Shown here piece after piece: positions 8,132 to 16,814 of a stretch of 64,000 bases of DNA. Within the stretch, counting starts at the first letter, position 1, and every line of letters starts with the position of its first letter. The stretch is from assembly GCA_963664035.2 (NCBI GenBank), contig OY760867.2, positions 3,038,001-3,102,000 of the forward strand. Direction: 5' to 3'. Under the pieces are notes generated by a model, which made no database searches, was not told the origin of the DNA, and saw nothing but the letters and a program-made list of their open reading frames with translations. The DNA comes from G958296245 sp963664035 (GTDB lineage: Bacteria; Chloroflexota; Dehalococcoidia; Lucifugimonadales; G958296245). A program made the translations under genes and the position numbers.

Positions 8132-8914
8132 TTACCTCTCTCCCTCGACGTCTCGGCGATCGGGTTGACCATTGTGAGCGGAAATGTCCTCTTCAAGCTC
8201 ATGAAGGATGTAGGCGATACGTTCGAATAGCTCTTTCGTGTCTTCTATGGCCAAAGAATACTCACCTGAACTGGTTTTCTCTCCTATAGTCGAAAAAAAT
8301 CCCTCCTCAAGACGCCGCCGTGGGGTCAAGCCACGTGCGATGAAAGCCTCCCAAAGATACCCGTGGTCATCGTCTATCTCGGCTATCACCCTGGCCCAAG
8401 AAGGTTCGTTGCCGTGCGCAAATTCGTTCCTAAGCTCTCTTATAGTCCCTTCCTGTTCGAATTGTACTCTATGGGCCTCTACACGACATCTCACAGCCTT
8501 GCAGTGGCGTTCAGCCATTTCCTTGGCCGCCCTGCTGTCACATATGTAGACCTCGACGGTCTTGTGAATAACATCCTTGGCACGCTCAGCCAATGCCTTT
8601 GCATGAACGAACCAGGACCGTCCGTTGTACGTACTTAGCTGTCCAACGGCGACGGATGTCAAGTCTCCATGAAGGTAGGGATAGGGAGTCAGGCCCATTG
8701 CTGCCGCTTGCACCATAGACGCTAGTAGGTGGAGTTCGTCGCAAGACGCCAATAGGTCATGCCACTTCGAAGGTAGTCCCGAAGTGGGCGTAAGCCAATC
8801 TTGCTCGGATTGGCCTCTGGTTTCAATCGTCCTCACGTAGTCCGGGTCCTGCTTCCGCAGTTCCTCTTTGGCATCCGCCCAGCGGCGATCGACGAATTCT
8901 CCTATCAATGGCAT
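8132..8914 (-). CDS. HEPN-like protein, cargo of the inserted element
   Basis: A 260-residue protein when started at the ATG at 8912-8914, which has GGGAG six bases upstream (8921-8925). The open frame extends further to 9127, but that part is glyA-derived sequence and the disrupted small gene, so I exclude it. The central region is helical. Near residue 162 of this start is RNEFAHGN, an Arg-x4-His motif flanked by helices, as in HEPN RNases such as the RiboL-PSP or MAE_28990 groups. Those domains act as toxins or RNases in defence. Transcribed with the Mrr-like gene. The HEPN assignment rests on one motif, so treat as hypothesis. Confidence 0.55.
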   Translation of the reverse strand: MPLIGEFVDRRWADAKEELRKQDPDYVRTIETRGQSEQDWLTPTSGLPSKWHDLLASCDELHLLASMVQAAAMGLTPYPYLHGDLTSVAVGQLSTYNGRSWFVHAKALAERAKDVIHKTVEVYICDSRAAKEMAERHCKAVRCRVEAHRVQFEQEGTIRELRNEFAHGNEPSWARVIAEIDDDHGYLWEAFIARGLTPRRRLEEGFFSTIGEKTSSGEYSLAIEDTKELFERIAYILHELEEDISAHNGQPDRRDVEGER

Positions 8915-9012
8915 AGCGCGCTCCCATCTCTCGATCGACGCGATCTCCACATCTCCTCGTCCCCCATCCCCAGCGTCGTCAGCGTCGACGTTCCTAGCCG
9001 CAGCCCGCTCAT

Positions 9013-9127
9013 GTACCACGACCCCCGCATCCTGGAGATATACAGCGAGCTTCCGAACGTCATTGCCCTGCTCCCGGGCCATGCTGTCTTTGATCCCCCA
9101 CAGTTCCTCGATGATTTCGTCAGGCAC
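9013..9127 (-). pseudogene. 5' part of a 48-codon gene split by the 7042-9020 insertion
   Basis: A GTG at 9125-9127 has a strong GGGAGG eight bases upstream. It begins MPDEIIEELWGIKDSMAREQ, the style of short proteins (IVEELWKIKDxxAREHxxDV) found in many genomes without known function. After about 38 codons the frame enters glyA-derived sequence. The lost 3' part is at 7010-7041: joining across GTACCACG gives VVVLGLGRWPARP and a stop, 48 residues in all. As it stands, the frame runs through the insertion and fuses to the HEPN-like protein. Confidence 0.6.
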
Positions 9128-9149
9128 TTTCCGTACCTCCCATCAACCC

Positions 9150-10676
9150 CTACCCAAACGCCCGCCGCAGATACCCCAACTCCACCTCCGGATAAACCTG
9201 GTACCGCCCCACCAGCCCCGCGACCCGCCCCCGCGCCTCCCCCAGCGCCCCCGCGCCCGTCCTGTACCGCGCCTTGCTCGGCTGCCCCGCACTCCTGCCC
9301 TTCGCGATCGCCGCCGCCTCCGTGTTCGCCAGCACCAGCCTCAACACCGACGCGATCTCCCGCATCTCCTCGTCCCCCATGCCCAGCGTCGTCAGCGCCG
9401 GCGTACCCAGCCGCAGCCCGCTCGTGTACCACGGCCCGTTCGCGTCGAACGGCAGCGTGTTCCGGTTCAGCGTCATTCGCGCGGCCCGAACCGCCGACTC
9501 CGCCTGCCGGCCCGTCAGCCCGAACGGAGTCACGTCCAGCAGCATCAGGTGGTTGTCCGTGCCCCCCGTCAGCACCTCCATCCCCTCGTCGACGCAGTAC
9601 CCCGCCAGCGCCGAGGCGTTCGCCACGATGCGCGCCGCGTACTCCCTGAACCCCGGCGCGCTCGCCTCCTCGAACGCCACCGCCTTCGCAGCCATCACGT
9701 GCGGCAGCGGCCCGCCGAGCACGAGCGGACACCCCCTGTCGACGTATTCCGAAAACTCCTCCCTGCACAGCACCATCCCGCCGCGAGGCCCGCGCAGCGT
9801 CTTGTGAGTCGTCGTCGTCACCACGTCCGCGTGCGCAACCGGGTCGTACTCTCCCTCGAACACCTTCCCCGCGACCAGCCCCGAGAAGTGCGCCATGTCC
9901 ACCATGAGCACCGCCCCCACCTCGTCCGCTATCGCACGGAACGCCGCAAAGTCGATCAACCTAGAGTACGCGCTGTACCCCGCCAGCAGGACCAGCGGCC
10001 TGAAGCTCTTCGCCTGCTCCCGTATCCTGTCGTAGTCCAGCAGCTTCGTCTCCGGGTCCACCCCGTACGACGCCACGTCGAACATCCGCCCCGACACGTT
10101 GTGCCTGTAGCCGTGCGTCAGGTGGCCGCCGGCGTACAGGTCCATGCCCAGCAGCCGCTGGTTGCCCATCGCCGCCCGCAGCTCCCGCCACTCCTCGCCG
10201 CCGAGCGCCGAAGGGTCAGTCTGCCCCACCCGCTCCATGAACGGCGCCTGCACGCGGGCCGATAGTATCGCCCAGTACGCCACCAGGTTCGCGTCCGCCC
10301 CAGAGTGCGGCTGCACGTACGCGTGCTCCGCCCCGAACAGCGAGCGGGCCAATTCAGCCGCGCGCGCCTCTACCGTGTCCACGTTGTCGCACCCGGCGTA
10401 GAAACGGCGGTCCGGCACCCCCTCGGCGTACTTGTCCGTGAACAGGTTCCCCTGCGCGAGCTGCACCGCCAGCGACGAGTAGTTCTCGCTGGCGATCATC
10501 TTCAGGTTCCCGCGCTGGTCCGCCAGCTCCGAGACTATCGCCCGCGCCACCTCCGGCGACACCGACGCGACGCGCTCCAGTGACGCCAGGTATCCAACGA
10601 ATCCCGCGTCCGGCGTCCTGCCGCTTCTCGCGGCCTCCGCCAGGTACGCGGCCAGTGGCGATTCCACCAAGATCAA
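9150..10676 (-). CDS. glyA: Serine hydroxymethyltransferase
   Basis: A 508-residue PLP enzyme that converts serine and tetrahydrofolate to glycine and methylene-THF in the cytoplasm. Lys292 in TTTTHKTLRGPRGG is the PLP lysine; VDMAHFSGLVAG (259-270) and NHLMLLDV are further SHMT signatures. It is longer than the usual 410-430 residues, with an extended N-terminus and an insert around 140-175, as in the long SHMT form of some phyla. Residues about 403-443 (WYTSGLRLGTPALTT region) are the part whose DNA also appears at the ends of the neighbouring insertion. The folate link continues with folE downstream on the other strand. Confidence 0.96.
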   Translation of the reverse strand: MILVESPLAAYLAEAARSGRTPDAGFVGYLASLERVASVSPEVARAIVSELADQRGNLKMIASENYSSLAVQLAQGNLFTDKYAEGVPDRRFYAGCDNVDTVEARAAELARSLFGAEHAYVQPHSGADANLVAYWAILSARVQAPFMERVGQTDPSALGGEEWRELRAAMGNQRLLGMDLYAGGHLTHGYRHNVSGRMFDVASYGVDPETKLLDYDRIREQAKSFRPLVLLAGYSAYSRLIDFAAFRAIADEVGAVLMVDMAHFSGLVAGKVFEGEYDPVAHADVVTTTTHKTLRGPRGGMVLCREEFSEYVDRGCPLVLGGPLPHVMAAKAVAFEEASAPGFREYAARIVANASALAGYCVDEGMEVLTGGTDNHLMLLDVTPFGLTGRQAESAVRAARMTLNRNTLPFDANGPWYTSGLRLGTPALTTLGMGDEEMREIASVLRLVLANTEAAAIAKGRSAGQPSKARYRTGAGALGEARGRVAGLVGRYQVYPEVELGYLRRAFG

Positions 10677-10833
10677 AGCCCCCCACGCGGTCGATGCGGT
10701 AGTCTAGTCACCCCGCTCGACACGTGTCAAACCCCGACCAACCCCAGACCATACGCCAGACGCCCAGACACTTCCTCACCCATAAGTTGGTGGTATGCTA
10801 GACTGGGATGAGCGAGCTATCAGGAGGGCTGCA

Positions 10834-11340
10834 ATGGAAATGAAGCAGCGTATTTGGGACAACCTCTTGGACGCTGGGCGCATGAGCCGGTACTACGGCT
10901 CTCGGTCGGACAGGGCGCAGACATACCATCTGGTCCTGACCATCGCCACCATCATGTCCACCATAGCGGCTGCGACGGTGCTGCTCTGGGACTACGTGCC
11001 AGCCAGCGCCGTGCTTTTCTTTCTGAGCGCGCTCATGTCGATCGTCAGTGTAGTCCTCGACTTCTCGGGCAGGGCTCAGGTGTCGAGGATGATTGCCGGA
11101 CAGTTGAGGGAAATCGAGGTCCAGCTACGCTTGCAATGGCACAACGATTCCCCGGACGCGCAGATTGTCGAGCTTCTCGAAAGCCGAGTGGAATCTGCTG
11201 TTAGAGAAGATCCCTTCCTCTCCGTCAACGAGACTCTCAACAATAAGTGCAACGAGGAGGCATACCGTGCCGTCGAAAGCTACTATGGACCGGAGCCGCG
11301 AGCGGGACTCGAAGAGCGCTCCCCCGCCGCGGCCTCCTAA
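10834..11340 (+). CDS. SLATT-like two-transmembrane protein
   Basis: A 168-residue protein from the ATG at 10834, chosen because AGGAGG lies six bases upstream; the frame is open back to 10795. Features: an amphipathic start with SRYYGSRSDRAQTYH, two adjacent hydrophobic helices (about 37-55 and 59-79), then a long charged helical tail. This matches the layout of SLATT domains, predicted pore-forming effectors found with SMODS/SLOG proteins or a reverse transcriptase in anti-phage systems. No nucleotide-sensing partner is adjacent; instead a small proline-rich gene overlaps its 3' end. Family placement is by layout. Confidence 0.55.
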   Translation: MEMKQRIWDNLLDAGRMSRYYGSRSDRAQTYHLVLTIATIMSTIAAATVLLWDYVPASAVLFFLSALMSIVSVVLDFSGRAQVSRMIAGQLREIEVQLRLQWHNDSPDAQIVELLESRVESAVREDPFLSVNETLNNKCNEEAYRAVESYYGPEPRAGLEERSPAAAS

Positions 11341-11446
11341 GCCCGAGCCGAAGCCCGGTTCTCGGCCTCTCACCGATAGCTTCGCGGCTCCCTCTACCCC
11401 GGCTAAGCCGGCCCAGCCCACGAAAGCACCGGAAACCGCCTCATGA
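11267..11446 (+). CDS. Small proline-rich protein overlapping the SLATT-like gene
   Basis: A 59-residue reading frame starting at GTG 11267, with GAGGAGG at 11254-11260 inside the preceding gene, six bases upstream. That is among the best ribosome sites in the window, and it is why I prefer this over ATG 11285. The product is basic, then SAPPPRPPKPEPKP, then Ser/Thr/Pro-rich (STPAKPAQPTKAPE), with no hydrophobic segment; likely disordered. It overlaps the SLATT-like gene by 74 bases in another frame and ends 28 bases before folE. Likely translated together with the 2TM protein as partner or immunity factor; function is not known. Confidence 0.5.
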   Translation: MPSKATMDRSRERDSKSAPPPRPPKPEPKPGSRPLTDSFAAPSTPAKPAQPTKAPETAS

Positions 11447-11474
11447 ACCACCTAGTCCCAGGACAGACGCCCCA

Positions 11475-12035
11475 GTGGTAGACGAAGCCAGGATCAGGGA
11501 GGCCGTCGCCTCCATCCTCCACGCCGTCGGCGACGACCCCGACCGCAAAGCCCTGCGGCGCACGCCCGACCGCGTCGCCCGCATGTACGGCGAGCTCTTC
11601 TCGGGCATCGGCCAGGACCCGGCAGACCTGCTACGCACCGGCTTCGACGAAGAGTACAGGGACCTCGTCGTCCTGAAGGGCGTCCACTTCTTCTCGATCT
11701 GCGAGCACCACCTCCTACCCTTCCACGGCACAGCCGACATAGGCTACGTGCCGAACGGCCGGGTCGTGGGGATCAGCAAGCTCGCGAGGGCGCTCGACGC
11801 GCTGGCGCGGCGCCCACAGCTACAGGAGCGCCTCACGGCGCAGCTTGCCGACGCCATCGAAACCGCCCTCGATCCCGCCGGCGTAGCCGTCGTCCTGCGC
11901 GCCGAGCACCTCTGCGTCGCCATCCGCGGCGCCGGCAAGCCCGGCTCCACAGTCGTCACCGCCGCGAGCCGCGGCGTCCTGAAGACCGACCCCGCCATGA
12001 TGGCCCGGTTCAACGCCCTGCTGGAGGCCGGCTGA
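11475..12035 (+). CDS. folE: GTP cyclohydrolase I
   Basis: 186 residues from GTG 11475. The frame stays open upstream to 11247, but that part is out-of-register proline-rich coding and lies before the family's normal N-terminus. It opens the purine ring of GTP to make 7,8-dihydroneopterin triphosphate, the first step of folate synthesis. Zinc ligands Cys76 and His79 (SICEHHLLPF) and Cys147 (AEHLCVAIRG) are all present. Length fits the bacterial enzyme (180-220). One base separates its stop from the GTG of the FemAB-like gene, so they are cotranscribed. Confidence 0.95.
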   Translation: MVDEARIREAVASILHAVGDDPDRKALRRTPDRVARMYGELFSGIGQDPADLLRTGFDEEYRDLVVLKGVHFFSICEHHLLPFHGTADIGYVPNGRVVGISKLARALDALARRPQLQERLTAQLADAIETALDPAGVAVVLRAEHLCVAIRGAGKPGSTVVTAASRGVLKTDPAMMARFNALLEAG

Positions 12036-12036
12036 G

Positions 12037-13011
12037 GTGCGCCCGGCCGTCGCCCTCCACGACTTCGACGACCTCCAGCAAGAATGGGACAACCTCCTCC
12101 CGTTCTGCTCCACCAACACCGTCTTCGTGACCCCCCTGTGGCACAGGACGTGGTGGAATAGCTTCGGGCACGCCTCCGACCTGCGGCTGCTCTCGGCCAG
12201 GAGCAACGGCTCCCTCATCGGGATCGCCCCCCTGCGAGAGGCCGGCGGCGCACTCCACTTCATCGGGGACACCGACCTATGCGACTACAACGACTTCCTC
12301 GTCCGGCGCGGCAGCGAGGAGCCATTCTACACGGCCCTATTCGATTACATGGAGACCCAGCCCGCCGCGATAGACCTGCGGTCGCTGCCGGAGTCCTCCC
12401 CCACCCTACGGCACCTCCCGCCGCAGGCGGAGAAACGAGGCTACGCCGTCTCGGTGGAGCTGGAGGACGTAGCCCCCATCGCCTCGCTCCCCCACACCTG
12501 GGACGCCTTCGTCGCCGCGCTGGGAAAGAAGGACCGCCACGAGCTGCGCCGGAAGTTCCGACGCCTGGACGCCTCCGGCAGCTTCACCCAGAACGTCTGC
12601 GAAGACCCTGACTCCATCGCCGACGGCATGGCCGACTTCCTGAGCCTCCACCGGGGCAGCCGCCCCGACAAGAAGAGGTTCATGACCGCGGAGCGCGAGC
12701 GCTTCTTCACGGAGGCCGCCGTCGAGCTCGGAGCAAGGGGCCAGGTCAAGCTGGCCTTCCTGGAGCTGAACGAAACCAAGATCGCAAGCTGCATCTACTT
12801 CGACTATGCCGACTCGTATTTGCTGTACAATAGTGGGTACGACCCGGCCTATTCCAACCTCAGCGCGGGCCTGCTCAACAAGGCGATGGCCATCAAGCAG
12901 GCTATCGAGGCCGGCAAGCGTTCTTTCGATTTTCTCAGGGGGGACGAGCGCTACAAGTACGACCTCGGCGGCAGGGACCGCCGCGTATTCCGGCTGACCC
13001 TACGAAGGTAA
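12037..13011 (+). CDS. FemAB/CelD-type GNAT acyltransferase
   Basis: A 324-residue soluble protein from GTG 12037, directly after folE. It has the double-GNAT layout of the BioF2-like (CelD, acetyltransf_6) group: a variable N-terminal half (WHRTWWNSFG) and a conserved second half with KLAFLELNETKIASCIYFDY and FDFLRGDERYKYDLG. That last motif is diagnostic for this group, found in polysaccharide and cellulose-associated clusters. It probably transfers an acyl or aminoacyl group to a glycan or lipid carrier. The MshA-like glycosyltransferase follows after 76 bases. Substrate unknown. Confidence 0.8.
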   Translation: MRPAVALHDFDDLQQEWDNLLPFCSTNTVFVTPLWHRTWWNSFGHASDLRLLSARSNGSLIGIAPLREAGGALHFIGDTDLCDYNDFLVRRGSEEPFYTALFDYMETQPAAIDLRSLPESSPTLRHLPPQAEKRGYAVSVELEDVAPIASLPHTWDAFVAALGKKDRHELRRKFRRLDASGSFTQNVCEDPDSIADGMADFLSLHRGSRPDKKRFMTAERERFFTEAAVELGARGQVKLAFLELNETKIASCIYFDYADSYLLYNSGYDPAYSNLSAGLLNKAMAIKQAIEAGKRSFDFLRGDERYKYDLGGRDRRVFRLTLRR

Positions 13012-13087
13012 TGCCCGCTACCCCTAAATCACGTACATCACCCCAATCACACGAATCACAGTTCAGACAATTGGAACCCATCTCGAT

Positions 13088-14311
13088 ATGAACAGAGTAG
13101 CCATGCTGAGCGTACACGGCTGCCCGGTGGCGCGCCTCGGAGAGCGCGACACCGGCGGCATGAACGTGTACGTCCTCCAGACCGCGCGCGCCCTCGGCGA
13201 AATGGGCCGCTGTGTCGACGTTTACACCCGCTGGCACGACCCGAGGGACGAGCAGATAATGCCCCTCGGCGAAAACGCCAGGGTCGTCCACCTCAAGGCC
13301 GGCCCCTACGACAGGTCCAAGGAGGACGTCTACCAGGACATCCCCGAGTTCCTCGACAAGCTCTACGCCTTCCAGCGCTCCGAGGACCTCAGCTACGGCG
13401 TGGTGCATTCCCACTACTGGTTGTCGGGCGCCGCCGGCCTCACCCTCGCCGGCGACTGGGGCGTCCCCCACGTCGTCACTTTCCACACCCTCGCCCGCAA
13501 GAAGCTACAGTCCCGCGTCGGCGAGCGAGAGTCCCAGCTACGGGCCGGCGCCGAGACGACCATCGCCGGCGGCGTGGACGCCATCATCGCCTCCACGCTC
13601 CAGGAGCGCGACGACCTCGCCCACCTCTACGGCGTCCCCGCGCAGCGCGCCCACGTCATACCCCCCGGCGTCGACACCAAGCTCTTCCGCCAGATGGACC
13701 GGCGGGAGGCGCGCGAGGCCCTCGGCATCGCGGAGAGCAAGGTCATCCTATCCGTCGGCCGCATCGAACCCCTCAAGGGCCTCGACATACTCATCCGGGC
13801 CGTCGCCCAGCTCGAGGACGTCACGGACACCAGGCTACTCATCGTGGGAGGAAGCCCCGCGTCCGACCCCGAGGTGGAGCGGCTCCGCTCCGTCGCCTCC
13901 GAGGAGGGCATCGGCGGCGCCGTCACCTTCGCCGGCAAGGTCGACCAGGCCGAGTTGCCGGCCTACTACAACGCCGCCGACGTCTTCGTGCTCGCCTCCT
14001 ACTACGAGAGCTTCGGGCTGGTGGCCCTGGAAGCCATGGCCTGCGGCGTGCCCGTGGTGGCCTCCAGGGTGGGCGGCCCCAGGACCTTCGTCAGGGACGG
14101 ACTGACCGGCTACCTGATCCCCTGGCAGTGCCCGGAGCCCTACGCCCAGCGCATAGAGATGCTGCTGTCGAACCCGGGCCTCCGCGCGAGCATGGGGGCC
14201 GCGGCCAGGGACGAGGCGTCCAGGAGGGGATGGATCTCGGCGGCCCGGGGAATGTCGGGCCTCTACGACTCCCTGTCCGCCTCGGCCTGGCGCTACGCCG
14301 CGGGAGCATGA
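13088..14311 (+). CDS. GT4 glycosyltransferase, MshA/sucrose-phosphate-synthase-like
   Basis: A 407-residue GT-B enzyme. N-terminal domain opens MLSVHGCPVARLGERDTGGM, where DTGGMNVYV is the acceptor-side motif of MshA (D-inositol-3-phosphate GlcNAc transferase) and of sucrose synthases. C-terminal domain has VGRIEPLKGLDILI, LASYYESFGLVALEAMACG (the E-x7-E nucleotide-sugar motif) and GLTGYL. In actinobacteria MshA starts mycothiol synthesis; without the other msh genes here, a glycolipid or trehalose-like product is as likely. It ends ATGA into a short downstream frame. Confidence 0.85.
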   Translation: MNRVAMLSVHGCPVARLGERDTGGMNVYVLQTARALGEMGRCVDVYTRWHDPRDEQIMPLGENARVVHLKAGPYDRSKEDVYQDIPEFLDKLYAFQRSEDLSYGVVHSHYWLSGAAGLTLAGDWGVPHVVTFHTLARKKLQSRVGERESQLRAGAETTIAGGVDAIIASTLQERDDLAHLYGVPAQRAHVIPPGVDTKLFRQMDRREAREALGIAESKVILSVGRIEPLKGLDILIRAVAQLEDVTDTRLLIVGGSPASDPEVERLRSVASEEGIGGAVTFAGKVDQAELPAYYNAADVFVLASYYESFGLVALEAMACGVPVVASRVGGPRTFVRDGLTGYLIPWQCPEPYAQRIEMLLSNPGLRASMGAAARDEASRRGWISAARGMSGLYDSLSASAWRYAAGA

Positions 14312-14451
14312 CCGTGGCGCCATACGACACGGAGCGCGCCTCCACCAACGGCGGCGTGGTGCTCCCCGAAATGCCTGAGGGGATACTGCGGCGGCAGCCG
14401 CAAGCCGCGGAGAACGCCGCGGCGGCGGCCCATCGGCCCACTCACGGTTGA
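14308..14451 (+). CDS. Possible 47-residue ORF coupled to the GT4 gene
   Basis: An ATG at 14308 overlaps the glycosyltransferase stop (ATGA). The frame encodes 47 residues rich in Ala, Pro and Gln with no membrane segment or motif. GGGAG upstream (14302-14306) is only one base from the start, too near for a classical site, so coupling by reinitiation would be needed. It could equally be chance. Confidence 0.3.
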   Translation: MTVAPYDTERASTNGGVVLPEMPEGILRRQPQAAENAAAAAHRPTHG

Positions 14452-14511
14452 GTCCTGTAGTAGAATAACCGAAGCATCCTACTCGAACCGCTCGAACCGG
14501 AGGCCGCGCCA

Positions 14512-16785
14512 GTGACTGAATCCTTGGCCCGAATCAGCGCCCGAAGGCCCTGGATAACCGTCGTGATCTGGGCGGTGGTCGTCGCCATCGCCGGCGCGCT
14601 CATATCCCAATTCCTCGGCAGCGCCACCACCACCGACTTCCGGCTTGCCGGCAGGTACGAGTCCGAGCGCGCCGCGGCCCTCCTGGAGGAGAAGGGCCCG
14701 GGGCAGCGGCGGGGCCCGGAGAAGCTCGCCGAGATCGTAATCATCCAATCGCCGTCCCTCACCGTCGACGACAAGGCATTCCGCGACAAGGTGGAGGCCG
14801 TCCACCAGGACATAGCCTCGCTGGAGGGCACGATAGCCGGCGGAATCAACGGCAGTCCGATCTCCCACTACTACCAGGCCATGGACGCCGGCCCCCTGAT
14901 CGCCCCGGAGCAGATGCAGCAGCTACTTCCCCTCCTGGTCTCCGCCGACCGCCGCACAGTTCTGGTCCACTACACCCTCGCCGGCACATCCCAGGAGGCC
15001 ACGGCCAACGTTGCGGACGTCATTCACAAGGTGGAGGAGGCGAACGAGACCGACGACTTCCTGGTGCTGATCGGCGGGGACGCCAGCGTGGCTTACGAGA
15101 ACAACGAGCTCGCGAGGCACGACCTCGAGAGAGGCGAGCGCTTCGGCGTACCCATGGCGCTCATCGTCCTCCTGCTGCTCTTCGGCGCCGTCGTCGCCAC
15201 AATGCTGCCGCTCGGCCTGGCGATCGTCTCCATCATCATCGCGTTGGCCGCGGTTGCCGTCATCGGCCAACAGTTCCAGCTGGTCTTCTTCGTGACCCTG
15301 ATGGTCGTCATGATAGGCCTTGCCGTAGGCATCGACTACTCGTTGCTGATCGTGTCTCGATTCAAAGAAGAGATGGAGAAAGGCATGCCCGTGAAGGAGG
15401 CCGTGGGGAAGACCGGCGGCACCGCTGGCCGCACCGTGCTCTTCAGCGGCGCCACCGTCGTGCTCGCCCTCATCGGCCTGCTCATAGTCCCCGCCTCCTT
15501 CTACCAGTCCCTGGCCTTGGGCGCCATCCTGGTCGTGCTGGCCTCGCTGGCGGCGACCCTCACCCTTCTGCCCGCCGTGCTTGCCCTGCTGGGTCCCAAG
15601 GTGGACCTCCTGACAGTCCCCTTCCTCTCCAGGTTCGCCTTGAAGAGCCCCGAGGCCACCAAGGAGGGCTTCTGGGACGCAATCACTCGCGTCGTAACGC
15701 GAATGCCCGTCGTCAGCATCCTGGTAATCGCCGTCCCAATGATCGCGCTCACCGCCTTCTACTTCGACATCAAGACCGGTCTCAACGATGTCAACACCTT
15801 CCCCGACAGCGCGGAGACCAAGAAGGCGTTCCTCCTACTCGAAGAGGAGTTCTCCTTCGGAGAAGTCAGCCCCGCAGGCTTCCTCAGCCCCGCCGAGATA
15901 GTCATCGTCGGCGACATAGACGACCCCCAGGTGCAGGGGGCGATTGCCAGCCTCCAGCAGTCCCTCGCCGCGTCCCCCGACTTCCCCGTCCCGCCGTCGC
16001 TCGAGGTCAACGACGAGGGCGACCTCGCGCTGCTGAGCCTCCCATTCCCCGGCGAGTCCTCCAGCCGCGCGGCCACCGCCGACATGGCCACACTCAGGGA
16101 GCAGCTAATCCCTGCCGCCTTCGACGGCGTTCCCGCCGAGGTCTACGTCGGCGGCCTGACCGCCGAGACGGCCGACTTCTACGGCATCGTCGACTTCTAC
16201 ACGCCCATCGTCTTCGCGTTCGTGCTCGGCCTCAGCTTCATCATCCTGATGATGGTCTTCCGCTCCCTGGTCATACCGCTCAAGGCCATCATCATGAACC
16301 TCCTCTCGGTCGGCGCCACCTACGGACTGCTGGTGCTCGTCTTCCAGAAGGGCATCGGCGCCAGCCTGCTCGGCTTCGACCACGCCGAGATCATCGACGC
16401 ATGGCTGCCGCTCTTCCTGTTCACCATCCTATTCGGCCTGTCCATGGACTACCACGTATTCCTGCTCAGCCGCATCAGGGAGCGCTACGACGAAACGGAG
16501 GACAACACCGAGGCGGTGGCCTACGGCCTGCGCTCCACCGCCGGCATCATCACCGGCGCCGCCCTGATCATGGTGGTCGTGTTCGGCGCGTTCGCCACCG
16601 GCGAGACCATCGTCAACCAGCTCATGGGCTTCGGGCTGGCGATAGCCGTGCTCCTGGACGCTACGCTCGTGCGGTCCGTCCTGGTCCCGGCCAGCATGGA
16701 AGTGTTGGGACGAGGCAACTGGTACCTGCCCTCGTGGCTGCGCTGGCTGCCCGACCTGCGCGTAGAAGCGGAAGAGGAACACTAG
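14512..16785 (+). CDS. MMPL/RND family transporter
   Basis: A 757-residue membrane protein from GTG 14512 with GGAGG at 14499-14503. It has the duplicated RND layout: helix 1, a periplasmic loop, five more helices (about 200-350), a second helix near 400, a second periplasmic loop, then helices 555-740. Signatures are GIDYSLLIVSRFKEEM in the first half and FGLSMDYHVFLLSRIRERYD in the second, both carrying the proton-relay Asp-Tyr of MMPL proteins. These export lipids or hydrophobic compounds using the proton gradient. Cargo unknown; the adjacent glycosyltransferase suggests a glycolipid. Next gene follows after 29 bases. Confidence 0.9.
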   Translation: MTESLARISARRPWITVVIWAVVVAIAGALISQFLGSATTTDFRLAGRYESERAAALLEEKGPGQRRGPEKLAEIVIIQSPSLTVDDKAFRDKVEAVHQDIASLEGTIAGGINGSPISHYYQAMDAGPLIAPEQMQQLLPLLVSADRRTVLVHYTLAGTSQEATANVADVIHKVEEANETDDFLVLIGGDASVAYENNELARHDLERGERFGVPMALIVLLLLFGAVVATMLPLGLAIVSIIIALAAVAVIGQQFQLVFFVTLMVVMIGLAVGIDYSLLIVSRFKEEMEKGMPVKEAVGKTGGTAGRTVLFSGATVVLALIGLLIVPASFYQSLALGAILVVLASLAATLTLLPAVLALLGPKVDLLTVPFLSRFALKSPEATKEGFWDAITRVVTRMPVVSILVIAVPMIALTAFYFDIKTGLNDVNTFPDSAETKKAFLLLEEEFSFGEVSPAGFLSPAEIVIVGDIDDPQVQGAIASLQQSLAASPDFPVPPSLEVNDEGDLALLSLPFPGESSSRAATADMATLREQLIPAAFDGVPAEVYVGGLTAETADFYGIVDFYTPIVFAFVLGLSFIILMMVFRSLVIPLKAIIMNLLSVGATYGLLVLVFQKGIGASLLGFDHAEIIDAWLPLFLFTILFGLSMDYHVFLLSRIRERYDETEDNTEAVAYGLRSTAGIITGAALIMVVVFGAFATGETIVNQLMGFGLAIAVLLDATLVRSVLVPASMEVLGRGNWYLPSWLRWLPDLRVEAEEEH

Positions 16786-16814
16786 ACCCGCGCCGTGGGA
16801 AGTGCAGATCACCC

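Larger units (their letters stand above)
7042..9020. mobile_element. Inserted 1.97-kb element with glyA-derived ends and 8-bp direct repeats
   Basis: The 8-mer GTACCACG occurs at 7042-7049 and 9013-9020. Right of the first copy, 7050-7085 continues as glyA sequence (7042-7085 matches 9425-9468 with two differences). Left of the second copy, about 8936-9012 is glyA sequence (8936-9023 matches about 9350-9438, with roughly nine differences including a one-base deletion). In glyA the two blocks are contiguous through GTACCACG at 9425-9432. So joining the element's ends makes continuous glyA, while deleting one repeat plus the interior (1971 bp, divisible by 3) restores a 48-codon gene running from 9127 to 7010. 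Cargo is the Mrr-like and HEPN-like genes. No recombinase is inside. Confidence 0.7.

Noticed and set aside
8915..9127. N-terminal 71 residues of the 331-codon frame as part of the HEPN-like protein
   Set aside because: Composed of the broken small gene plus glyA sequence read in a wrong frame; a better ribosome site exists at the ATG 8914.
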